From Warburgia ugandensis (lineage: Eukaryota; Streptophyta; Magnoliopsida; Canellales; Canellaceae), in contig CP141132.1 in assembly GCA_035236585.1 (NCBI GenBank), positions 44,953,880 through 45,017,879 of the forward strand: a DNA stretch of 64,000 nucleotides, in the 5' to 3' direction. This document shows positions 11,847 to 22,797 of the stretch, piece after piece. The position numbers were made by a program, and so were the translations under genes. Each line of letters begins with the position of its first letter. Position 1 is the stretch's first letter. The notes under the pieces are model-generated. The model ran no database searches and was not told where the DNA came from. It was given only the letters and a program-made list of their open reading frames with translations.

Positions 11847-13499
11847 CCATGCTAAGGTACTAAGCATACTGATATAATGAAGGTATATATTTTTAGACAG
11901 ATAATCATGTATATCTATACATGAATCTCGAATATATCATTGTATATCCACCTACCTCAAAGTAGTATCTTGATTCATACATCTCCAATGTATTCTTTCA
12001 CAATGTCCATCATGGTCTGGATTCATCCATCTGTCATACCATATATACAAGGTTATTTCCCTATTCAAGTATGTATTCTTATAAATGATACCCTAATTTT
12101 CCTTGAATCAAATTTGATCAAGGGTTTGGGATTCTCTATCTATGTTCTTCTACATACGCATACATACTATACAATACTACATTAGTATTTGTTTTTGATC
12201 ATCCAAGATCCTATGGATCTTGTTTGTTCATCCTTATCTTGATTTCCAATTTTTATCAAGATTGGATGATTTACTACATTTTATGCTCTCATTATTATTA
12301 CTCAACCAATTAATGTTTTATTGGTTGAGGGTAGCTTATTTCATTCTGAGTTTAGATTGCTTCTCTTATCTCAAATTGGCTAAGGCTTACTAGTTAAATG
12401 GTTGAACATAAAGTGGCTACTTCAATCCTCATGTAAGGAGGCGTTTAAACCTCACAAACGTCAACGGAAGGTGGAGGGGAGAGTGTGGCTCTATTAGATA
12501 ACCCCCTTAACCACTATGTCCATCATTCACTAGCTTGACCCTAACTCAGCCTTTCATAAGGTTCCTATGAGCATTTCATCTAATTGTTTCTAATTAAATC
12601 CATGAATTAAAATGTCATTCATGGAGATTTATTATTCTCCTAAGTTGGACCAAGGAATTATACTCCTTATATTATCCTACTAACTATGGTCCTTACTATC
12701 ATCAAGTCCATGTCATACATTCCATGTGAATGCCCCTTCCTTCTAATTTCATTTAATTTCCATTTCAATGAAATTACAATTACTTAAGCCTTGAAGCATA
12801 AATTTAAAGCATGAATAAACAATTAACTAAACACTTAAATAAACAATTACATAAATAATTCAACTAAGAAATAAAAGACAATTATCATAATGTTCAATAA
12901 TTGAAATATAAATCTAACATGTTATCATGATCCAAGGGTCTTAATTGATCTATAGTCATCCTTCATCTTTTTAAGGTTTAGATCTTGATCCTTCATTTTA
13001 TTTTAGATCCAACATATTATGTTGATGTAATTTAATTATTAAATCATGGATTTATCTCATTCATTTATTTGATCTTCCTTGATCTACCTAATCAAGGAGA
13101 TCTTAGGTTACTTTGTACCTTTTAAGGGCATAGATCTTGATCTAGCCCAAATCCACATCATCCATTCATTAAAACCCTATGATCTTATCTCAAGATCATC
13201 ATCAAAATACATCCATGTTGTCCAATCATCTTGGATCATCTTGATCTAGGAGATACTATTCATTTTTAGGGATTTTTGTAACTCTTAAGGCTAGATCTCT
13301 TAAGATCTTCCTAATCAATACAATTTAATCCACTGATATTATTGATTATGTTGTAAAATCATCATCCAACAAGGTATTAGTGGTCTGATCATCCTAGATC
13401 TTGTAGATTAAGTATGTTAGTTACTTTATCCACTTAACTACAGAAATTTTAATTAATTAAAATTTTATAAGTTCAGTCCATTTTTATTATAACAAGGAA

Positions 13500-14139
13500 T
13501 CCATCACAACTTTCTGATCTCAATTTGGATCTCAATTGAGATTGAAATTGAAATTTTAAGATTTCAGCCCTTTTTAAGGGTTGAATTTCACCTTATTGTT
13601 TTGAATTAATTGGACAGATATAGAGATGTAAAAATTCTACTGTGAACATGGTTTTTAAGGTTTTGGACCTTATAAACATATCCAACGATTCCAATTTTAT
13701 GTTTGGGGTCATGTGGGCCATGATCCATCATCAATGGCACATATTTGATTAAATAGATCATGTATATACTAATTAAAACATGATCGAAAATGTTCAATGT
13801 ATTCTTAATATCAATATGAATCCGAGGAAAGTTCAGATCTAAATTTAAAGGTCAATTACCATCAGAATTAAGATTTGAAGATTTCAGCCCATTTTAAGGG
13901 TTGAATTCCATCTTTACTATTTTTGATCAATTAATTCATATAGAAGAACATAAATCTGACTTTGAACATGATCCTAAGGTATTAGAGTGTCTCAAAAGAC
14001 ATCCATCGGTTCAAATTTGTCTTTTAAAGTCATCTGATCCATGATCTATGATCATGGATACTTATTTTACAAAATTACTATGCAAATAAAACCTAAAACA
14101 TAGATCTAATAATTTCAGTACATGATAAATGATACAAGG
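13500..14139 (+). repeat. 320-bp tandem duplication in the 5.7-kb LTR
   Basis: 'atttcagccc.tttttaaggg' occurs at 13561 and 13881, and 'gaacatg' followed by 'aaggt' near 13644 and 13964, a constant offset of 320 bp. Copies are well diverged. Outer limits are approximate. Confidence 0.7.
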
Positions 14140-14219
14140 AATCCATAGAATTTTTTAGATCTAAAATCAGATTCCTATAGAGCTCTGAATTGAAGAAATA
14201 CAAATTTCAGTTAAAAAAA

Positions 14220-15100
14220 TAAACGGTCCCGATTAAATTTGGGTTACAGGCACCGTCCCGCACCTGTAACCACCTATCCTAGATGTTTGGGCAGTGGTGG
14301 CCGGCTATAGGCGAGACGGTCCAATCCGGATTGTCGGATCGCCTGCAGCTGGATCTCCTCCACCCGTTAACATCTAAAGCCCAGATTTCATATCCTAGGG
14401 TTTTTCGTCCCCAGGAATCCATCCAATGGCTCAGAAGTTACATCTGAGCTATGGATGGATGGGATCCCAACCATCCAAGCTGGATCCATCATTGTCGACG
14501 GATCAACTGCAGGGAGATCCCTCCTTTGCGAAAAACCCAAGATACCTACTGGAAATGAAAGAGGGGAGTGGCAGTGGCCTACTTGAGCCAGTCTGGGGAG
14601 AAAGTGCTCACTGGGGAAGGAGAAAAATGCCAGAGAAATTGTAGATAAAACCCTAGCTTTCCAAAAAAATATACAGACGGAATTACTCTATTGTCGTTGC
14701 CAGAGAAGGTGGGTTACCATGGGTTTTTTGAAGAAAACTCTATTTTTAAGACTCCCAACGGTGCAAGATCATAGTTGGACGGCCTGATTGGCCGTAATAG
14801 CTTGAAGAAACTACCAGAGACAGTAACCCTTACTGGGTTGACCTTCTTTTTCATTTTTTCAGCGATCCAAGAGGTGGATCATCATCAAATCAAGGGGCTT
14901 TTGTAAAGAGCCCTTGTCCGAACATATCCAATGGTGGAGATGGTAATTCAACGGTTCAAACATGATGGGTAATTGAAATAGGGTTTCCAGGGCGAAAACC
15001 CGTTTCCATCGGGGACGACGCATCCGTGGATGCTCCCGACTTCTCCACTCAGTCTAGAGAGCCTGGGGTGTCTATGGACATGCCCTAAGTGAAAATAATA
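14220..15100 (-). other. GC-rich leader-like zone of the 5.7-kb LTR
   Basis: Base composition rises sharply here compared with the surrounding AT-rich LTR, as in the leader zones of the other LTRs (23440-24080, 28430-28730, 55760-56110, 61190-61620). Short ORFs occur on both strands, with no recognisable product. A transcribed leader is inferred from position only. Confidence 0.45.
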
Positions 15101-15808
15101 AGAGAAGAAGAGGCAGAAAGTTGGGGGAGGTTTCTGGACCTAAATTTTTGCAGCATAATAGGGGACCTCGTGAATGATTTTTGGAATATTTTTGAGAATT
15201 TTTCTGAGGTCTATTTATAGAGGTTTTGAGTGGTTTTCATAATAACATGCAATAATTATGTTTTCTCCTTTTTATTATTTTATGTATATTAGATTCCCAC
15301 TACCACCTCCTTCTCCACTAGCAGGTGGTAGTGGTTTGACTAATGATTGCATGTTTTCCAGATGTTGGATCCCTTTGTGGGTCTCTTGTGGGCCCCATGT
15401 GGGCCCCACATGAGTGTGAAAAGACGAAATTGACCTCCATGGTGAAAAATCCATTTTATTCTCCCGAGCTCGGAATTGAGCATACTTAGTGGCGTTGGAT
15501 TCGTATTTCTGAGTACATTCTAGATTTGGATGTCTCAGGTCTTGATTATTTGTGAAATTACCATTTTTCCCTTTCATTCATTAAAATGAAGAAAAATACA
15601 AATTTTTCATCCGTATTAAAAAATTGGCGTGCTTACAGTCATTTTAAAGCATTCATCGCATATGTTTTCAATTATACAGGTCTTATACCTTGATTTCACT
15701 TCTATGAGAAGTGCATATTTCATAACCCTAATATTCCAGCCTGATTTTCATTGAAATTCTTAATTTTAATATTTATTTAATTCTTTACCAAAAATTAGGG
15801 GTGTTACA

Positions 15809-16008
15809 CTGCCATGGGATGGCACCGCCTCCCTCTTCTATAAATTTCCCCATCTCCCCCTCCTCTCAACACATCTTCTCCACTCCAAATCTCTCTCTAT
15901 GATTTTCAGCAAGGAGGGTTTCCAGCCGGTGATTAGGGCTTCTAGCAAGTGTCTTTGTGGGCTCCCAGGTACGATCCTCCTCCCCTCTCCATTCCTCTTT
16001 CTTCCCCC
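15809..16008 (+). repeat. 5' LTR of copy 1, second segment, truncated
   Basis: Resumes the LTR interrupted at 10084 and matches 19826-20025. It carries TATAAAT at 15839-15845, equal to 19854-19860 in the 3' LTR. Similarity stops at about 16008 ('cttccccc'), after which internal DNA begins, so the rest of the LTR and the PBS are deleted. Confidence 0.8.
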
Positions 16009-16803
16009 ATAATTATGAAAAAGTAGTCTAAATACAAGTAATAGAGAAAAGGGTAGTCTAAATACAAGAATTGAGATGACTAGAGTAGGAAATGATATCA
16101 AATCACAAAGGAATACACCATAAGTAAATAGGTGAAAGGGAATTTGATTTAACAAATACTTAGGCATTGGATGGTGCAAACCCTATCAAAATTCTAATTT
16201 AAACGACTTAGGGATGAAAAAGTGTTGAGTAGTGAAGTAAGTAAGAGAACTGTTCGATGAGAATAAGATTTTGATGAGAATAAGAAATGGAAATATAAGA
16301 TGATGCTAGTAGAATCTTTAGGAGATAAGTTTGACTTGTACTAGATCGATCAAAGTGAGAATCCTAAAGAACTTAGCTCAATTTTGGATGACTTCATTGG
16401 AACCTTATGAAAAGTAAATTGCTATCTTACAATGACAACCTAAGTATAATGGAGTAGATCAGAAAATGAGTACAATAATTGATATATTATGTGATCAAGA
16501 GGAATATAACATCAATATGATAGTGGATGTAAAAGACTGAATTTGAGAAGAATGATAAAGAATGTGATCATAACAGTGTTACTAAAAGATTTTGATGATA
16601 ATCTGATGGGGGTGACTGATCTGTAATAATAGATTGATCATGACATGAACTTTTAAGGATTTTGATACTTCTTGGAGGGATTCAGTTTATCATATCTGTT
16701 GATGAAAAGTGTGGATGTAGTATTTAAGCAACAAATAAAATGGAGACATTGATCTAAGCAGACAAAAGGAGGATTTTGATTATATAAATAAATAAAAAGA
16801 AAG

Positions 16804-16808
<5 letters not shown>

Positions 16809-16864
<56 letters not shown>
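16809..16864 (+). repeat. (AG)n microsatellite
   Basis: Uninterrupted AG dinucleotides over about 56 bp, inside the interior of copy 1. The homologous site in copy 2 (about 57966) has only a few GA units, so the run expanded after the copies separated. Confidence 0.95.
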
Positions 16865-16867
<3 letters not shown>

Positions 16868-19454
16868 TAACTACAAGTATTTGATGGATGCTCAATGGTC
16901 AAAAATAAGAAGATCATGACTTTATTAAGGATAGAAAAGAGAAGTATAGGATCAAAGATCTTTCATCTTGAGTGGTATTGCCAAATTAAAAGATGAATCA
17001 ATCAAATTTGAAAAAATAATAGTAATCGAGTTGGTGATTTTATTATGAAAGGGTATATTAGAGCTAAAGTAGAAGGAAATGCAAACTTTTAGTAGAGTGT
17101 CAGAAATAAGGACATTGTATTGCAAGAAATTTCCAAAGAAGGATTGTGATCAACTAGGAATTAAATTCTAAAATTAGTTTAATGCTTATGTCAATTGTTG
17201 AAGTTAGAATTTTATCAGATCCATTATTTTATGAGAAAACACTAGTAATTGTAGTAAATAATAGTAATAATAATAATGCCCTACATTGCCATTATATGAT
17301 TGAATGAAGTTATAATGAGAAGAAAAAAGCAAGGATAGTGACTTGTCCAATCGTTCTTCACCAAGTAGAGTACCATCAAGGATCAACTTGATGTCTTGAT
17401 ATCATAAAGGAGAATTGGAAGAGCAAGTATCTTGAGGACATTATTCAGCAATAGATTTAAGTGTCATTACCTTTAGAATAATGTTGATTGAATTAAGGTA
17501 TTCCAATCATATCTAATTAAACATGTTAGTATACTCATAAATAGTAGCTTAAGTTATGTAATACAATAAGAGAAATGTTATGGGTACTTAAACATGAATT
17601 TTTCATTAAAGGAAGACAACTAATTAAACTAAGCCATTGAGAATGTAAAAATTGCAATAGATCTAGTAACAGCTAAGTCCGAAGTGAAACGAGAAAAGAT
17701 CCAACACAATGACCAAAATTGTTGATCTTTCTAGTCCTTACTAGATGCTATGATAGTTGTAGGGGTCACTTTGGGTCTAAAAGATATGTTTCTACCTTGG
17801 CGGTTAAGCATTGATTGCTTTAGAAGCCTTTGAGCTCGTAACCTGTAAACTGGAAATGGATCGACAAGTAATCAAGCAGATCCTTTTTCTATTCACCATG
17901 CTTACCTATATGTTGTTGCTCCAATAGCTTTAGCACAAATTGCTATAATAGCATATTGGATGATTATTATTGCTAAAATAAGTATGAGGTGGTATGGGAC
18001 AGTTAAGAAATTGAAAGAACCACTACTTATGATACCTCATGACAATTGAGACATAATGGTTGCTAACAATGTCTTTGATGAGTGATTGAATAATGTATCG
18101 ATATAGGAAATGGAAGGAGAAAAGTTAAGATGGATGTCACACTATATGGTAATATCTAACATGTGATGTTTAATAGCCCTTTAGACAAAAAGGTATATGT
18201 TATATGCACGTATTAAGTACAAAGACCAATTGAAGAAGATAAATAGGAGTAAAGTCCATAAGGGTTAACTTTATTGGAGTAAGATGCTAGATACACATAT
18301 ATATGCATATATAACTTTTAGTCTAAAAGATTATGAAGGGAATTATAAATCAAGGAAAACTTAAATAGGATAATGAGAAGGGATCCAACCATAAACAAAG
18401 TAAGTGGACTCTATTATAGATAAGAGACTTTTGACGTGAGTATGAATATTGCTGGAAATCCTAATGAAAGATTTTATGCGAATAGTGATATAAGACTCTA
18501 AACGAGAACATTTGATCTATGATGATAGATTCACCATGAATATTTGACATGATTTTGAATAAATTCTTCGAGAAGAAAATTATTTGATGGATTCAATATC
18601 TATGAAACTTGATATATAGTTAGGAGAACTTATTTGCAGTATGTGATAGTATCATTGATGGAAGATGCTACTTGATTTGTTTTCATGGTTCTATTTTGAA
18701 TGTAAATATTGGTTAAGGAATCAAGTCATATATGAGAGGTGAAAGACAGTTGGAACTCAAAGTTGGAGACTAGTTCTTAAACAATTTTCCAACTAAAGAG
18801 TTTAGTATGAAGAAAGCTTTTAGCAATTTTTGAAGTTTCTTGAAGAAAATATAAACTGGAACAAGACATAATAGAAAAGAATGAAAACTTTGAAACTTTT
18901 ACCAGTAAGGTATAGGTCAACCTTAAAGAGAAGACTTTAGTGATGAATAGATCACTAGATGGAAGATGGAAGACAAGAGGAAAAAGAGATTATCATGTAC
19001 TATTCAAAATGAAAGACAAGAAATAAGATTATTAAAGAAAAAGAAGTAATGTAGTATCATCGAAGTGTGGAGTAGGTTATACACGATTAAAGGAGTATAG
19101 TAATCTATGGATTTGGAGATCTCAATTATAGTAAAGACTAAGTATCAGAGTTCACAGCAAAATCGGTCCTTTATTAGCTGAATTCGAGTTATATTTAAGG
19201 ATTTTGTTGAAGGAATTCTGAGAATGATGAATTGAGAATGTTCCTAGAGTTGAGTTGGTTGAAAGATAACATGAAAAGAATTTCAAAGACAAAGTTTCTC
19301 TAATTATTGATCCATTTGAGGTTTTGGATAAGAAGATAAAGAAGTTGAAGTAAAGAAACTTCTCTAGCTTAAGAAGGAACACATTCATCAAAGAGGAAAC
19401 CTAAGAAATGAAATATCTAGAACTCTTTAAAGAATATTAAATTGGGGAATTTTG

Positions 19455-19483
19455 AGGACAAAATTCTTTGTAGGGGGTAAATA
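19455..19483 (+). promoter_or_regulatory. Polypurine tract region of copy 1
   Basis: 'tgaggacaaaattctttgta' is followed by GGGGGTAAATA, directly before the TG of the 3' LTR. This matches the layout of Tekay/Del elements ('gaggacgaaattctttt.agggggt', seen intact at 60449-60479). It would prime plus-strand cDNA synthesis. Confidence 0.75.
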
Positions 19484-19853
19484 TGTAATAACCTGATTTT
19501 TTAAGTACTATCTTGGAATATTGAATGTGAGATTTTTAGAAATATAATTTAGTAAAAATATTGCCATAATTAGATTCTACTCGAAAAATGGAATCCAACG
19601 ACATAAAGAATGCTGAAAATGGAGTTCGTATGACCAAGTTATGGACTTTTGAAGATGGAAGGCATTTTTGTAAATTTCATTTAAAAACAATACGGCTTGA
19701 AAACACAAGGTTCGTTTTACTAACGACACCCCCATCTTCTTCTTCACCGACTTCCTCTTCTAGCTAACGCACAACACTGCGTTTGTACAGTGCAGCACCG
19801 AAAAAAAATAAAATTTGGCGACACCGCCATGGGACGGCACCGCCTCCCTCTTC

Positions 19854-19860
19854 TATAAAT
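19854..19860 (+). promoter_or_regulatory. LTR TATA box
   Basis: TATAAAT lies about 370 bp inside the LTR. The same site occurs in the truncated 5' LTR at 15839-15845. Likely drives element transcription; the start site was not determined. Confidence 0.55.
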
Positions 19861-21058
19861 TTCCCCATCTCCCCCTCCTCTCAACGAATCTTCTCCACTC
19901 TGAATCTCTCTCTATGATTTCTGGCAAGGAGGGTTTCTAACCGGCGATTAAGGTTTCCAGCAGGCTTCTTTATGGGTTCCCAGGTACGATCCACCTCCCC
20001 TCTTCGTTCCTATTTCTTCCCCCTCCATTTTCCTCCAGATCCCGACGGATCTGGTCTCACTGGGCGACAGATCGCTGATGAAACCAGTGACGGTAGATCT
20101 GTTGTAGATCCACCTCCTGGACAATCCATGCATCATGGCATCCTGGGCATTGATTCGGAACCAGGATGGTTGGATGGTCCAGATTAGACAGCACCATCCA
20201 GGTCAATCTGTTCATGCGCCGAAGACGCACACACGTGATGCCCAACCAGAATGCAAGCCTTAGAGAATCCTTCAGGTGTGTGTAGGCGTGCGAGCGTGAT
20301 CTCGGCTCAACCGAGACGCATACACGGCCTAGGAACCTTGATGCGTATGCCCTATGTTGTCAGATCTGGTTCATCTATCTGACATACAACACTAAATTTG
20401 CAATTAAGGAGGCTACACAACTCCGATCGATGATCCAAAAGGACCATTGTGTTCATATTGATGACACAGACCTACTTATATGATAAAATTTAAGATCATA
20501 AGACTATTTCATGTGACTATAGCCTAAAAAGAATGAAAATCTCATAGATCTATAAGATTAAAGATGATCAGATCTCATAAATTAATTCATTGGATGCATT
20601 AGAAGATTAATACTAAAGATCAACCATTAGAAGTAAGATCTAACTTGGAGACTCATAAATCAGAGATCTATAACCTAAAAGATAGATCTAGTCGCTAATC
20701 TATAAATCTAATTAATGATCTATAAAGAATGGAAAATTATACTTGAATTCTTGTTATCAAATAATATCCAGGGCCTCACAAAGGTGCTCTGGGACTCGAA
20801 TTGAAGAGAAACGTGATATATGTGATGACGATCAAGGTAGGTTGTCTGATACTACTAAGTTTTCAAATGCATTTCTAAATATAATTGATTTATTTAACTC
20901 CTATTACCAAATTGTCTGCATGATTCATGGTCTTGAATGCAATGGCTTGCATTGAACTGATTTTATGTATGCATTGCTCACATGTTTTGAAACTCATTGC
21001 ATAAATTGCATGATCTACGATGATTGAGATTTGGATTACATGTATATATATATTATTT

Positions 21059-21163
21059 AGGCTAATAAGCCTGGTGGGCACTATGCTGAGAGGTTGTTTA
21101 TGTATGGGGTTGGCCTCCTGACCTCTACCATGAAAAGTGGATGGTATTGCTGCCAATATGGCA
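21059..21163 (+). other. LTR hairpin cassette, copy 1 version
   Basis: Inverted repeats: AGGCTAATAAGCCT (21059-21072), TACCAT/ATGGTA (about 21127-21146) and TGCCAATATGGCA (21151-21163). Equivalent places in other LTRs pair with different bases; see 24747-24884 and 37855-37959. A role in the RNA is inference. Confidence 0.6.
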
Positions 21164-22220
21164 TTGTCCCTTCCTCGACTGCTATGGTAAATAGGGACGA
21201 GCACTGGAGGTGTTCACGGCACCCTTTCAATGACATATCTGTAGTCGCCATGGAGGCTATGGTGGATTGGTCTCTAGATATCAGATATACACGATTCCAG
21301 ATGTGTTCTAATTGTGAGCATAGTTGACCCTATGATTTCAGTTTTATCGATATGCATATAGCATTGAGATGGTCGTATGCGAGTACTTGTGACCAGTTGG
21401 CTTGATGTGTTCACCAACCCATCAGCTTGATGTGTTCGCCGAGAGACCTATGTGCATGATATCTATAGTGATGCTATCATTTGCTTTGACCTATTATTAT
21501 TTTAAGAATTTCATGATTATGATTAGTTTATGATTTATTGACTAATCAGCTTGATTTTTTTGTTAAGATCTTAGTACATGGATTGAGTAATCATTACTCT
21601 ATGATTTTCATAATATTTATATTGTTGATTACTAGATTTCAATAAAAGATTCCATGGTTGATATATGTAAATGAGTATATATTTTATACATGTTTACACA
21701 TGTTTACACAAAGAGAATTGCATGATGTTTTACATGGAAAGCCTCTTTTGAAACCATGCATGTTATGTGCCATGTTTTCAAAATAGTGGTATCAGATCAC
21801 CTACTGAGTATAAGGAATACTCACTTAAATACCTTATTTTTACAGATTAGCTCCAATAAGATTAGAAGAAGTATAAGGAAATGCTAGTACTGCAATCAAG
21901 TGAATGAAGACAAATACAAGTATGACTGTAAGTATATAATCTATCCTTTGGACATGTATATGTAATTATTACAATTGGGCTGTGAGCTGTGATTGGATAG
22001 ACCTGGGATATACATATACAATTATTTTAATCTTTAAAATTTCCTTGTTCATCTTGAAAGCAAATGACACTCAGGTTTTTCAAAATGAGTTCAAAATAAA
22101 ATATTTTGCTGCTCCATTGCATTGATTTTATAAAAGTGTTTTCAAATAGGGATCGATCCTGCATTAGGAATTAGTTTTGCATTTAAAAATGCATGTGAAA
22201 ACCCAGGTCGTCACATTTAG

Positions 22221-22528
22221 ATTCCTATCTTTCTTCATGTTTTTAGTTTTGCGCTGGTTTCCTTTCTTGAATACATTTTAGTCTTAGAAAGTATTTATTT
22301 TTAAAAAGTTTCTTTATAGTTTAAGTTTCTAATTTTGTGCGTGCTTCTAATTCCATGTTCTTTTAATTCTTAGATTAAATCACAATCCAGTCTCTTTTGG
22401 CTATGTTAATTAATCTAAATATATTTCAATTGCATACAAATCTATTATATTCCTTGTGGGATCAACCTCACTTGTGCACAATCATACTGCTTTGGATGAT
22501 GCACTTGTGATCACTTATTAGAAAACAT
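22221..22528 (+). repeat. Athila copy A LTR, 3' end segment
   Basis: Resumes the sequence interrupted at 9743. Contains 'tccttgtgggatcaacctca' followed by 'cttgtgcac', the usual end region of Athila LTRs, and ends near 'ttagaaaaca'. No PBS follows, as expected for a 3' LTR. Confidence 0.6.
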
Positions 22529-22797
22529 TAAGAGGAATAAGGGAAACTTTTTGAGGTGGACCAATGAGAACACAACTAAAGGAGAGTAAGGGGATTTCAT
22601 GTTATTTTAAAAGGAGCTTCAACACATAACATTTGGAGGGCATTCTATAGTAGCAACTACTTGGGTTTGTCTTCTTCAAGCTCCTTTCAACTTGTATTCT
22701 TCAAGTTGCTACCTAAAGAAGAAGACAGAAAGTTTCAACATAGATGGAGCTGTAGAGGAGGAAAGATAAGGCTTGAGCAGAATTTGTCCAAAGAAGT
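22529..22797 (+). repeat. Athila-type LTR copy C, first segment
   Basis: The LTR may start at TGAGGTGGACC (22552). It contains no gene. It runs into the solo LTR at 22798 and resumes at 25709. The assignment rests on the later segments, which lead to an Athila-like LTR end and PBS at about 40062. Confidence 0.45.

Larger units (their letters stand above)
10084..15808 (-). mobile_element. 5.7-kb solo LTR, reverse orientation
   Basis: Starts TGTGACGACCCAGG and ends GGGGTGTTACA, i.e. TGTAACACCCC...CGTCACA on the minus strand. Flanked by CCGCC (10079-10083) and CTGCC (15809-15813), a 5-bp TSD with one transition. Read on the minus strand it has the usual order: GC-rich leader zone (about 15100-14220), then the 'accacgcccaaaagg' block (about 11245), then the conserved end. 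No PBS, PPT or pol is present, hence a solo LTR. It is about twice as long as its relatives because of an AT-rich expansion at about 11450-14200, which includes a 27-bp minisatellite and a 320-bp duplication. Confidence 0.78.
16009..19483 (+). other. Interior of copy 1: non-coding, decayed pol remnant at end
   Basis: No long ORF. The stretch is alignable with 57089-60479: 'aaataggtgaaa' with 'caaatacttag' and 'attggatgg' (16117 and 57146), 'aaaagattttgatgataat' (16585 and 57680), and 'gatgtaactac.agtatt' (16863 and 57980). Near the 3' end (about 19300-19440) a broken frame keeps 'VLDKKIKKLK' and 'EMKYLELFKEY', resembling the chromodomain-type C-terminus of Tekay pol. So the interior is at least partly derived from gag-pol. 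It ends in a GAGGACAAAATTCTTTG-type PPT context. Confidence 0.65.
9743..22215 (+). mobile_element. Tekay-type element with non-coding interior (LARD-like), copy 1
   Basis: LTR retrotransposon beginning TGTAATAAC and ending GTCACA. TTTAA (9738-9742) and TTTAG (22216-22220) flank it, a 5-bp target duplication with one mismatch. Parts: truncated 5' LTR (9743-10083 plus 15809-16008), internal DNA (16009-19483), PPT, and a complete 3' LTR (19484-22215, 2732 bp). The 5' LTR holds an inserted 5.7-kb LTR and lacks roughly its last 2.2 kb, so the PBS is gone. The interior has no long ORF but is homologous to 57089-60479. LARD-like status (large non-autonomous derivative) is inference. Confidence 0.8.
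19484..22215 (+). repeat. 3' LTR of copy 1 (2732 bp, complete)
   Basis: TGTAATAACC...GGTCGTCACA. It contains, in order, the shared 'agattctactcgaaaaatgg' block (about 19572), TATAAAT (19854-19860), a GC-richer leader zone (about 19950-20340), the hairpin cassette (21059-21163), the GAGTAT/ATACTC inverted repeat (21806-21822), GTAAGT (about 21939) and the conserved end. Confidence 0.87.

Noticed and set aside
16653..16895. ORF with a long Ser-Leu run
   Set aside because: Translation of the (AG)n microsatellite on the minus strand; likewise 25853-26146 (Arg-Glu run) from (CT)n.
20743..21327. ORFs on both strands across the 3' LTR of copy 1
   Set aside because: They overlap the hairpin cassette, and frames are not kept in the homologous LTRs.
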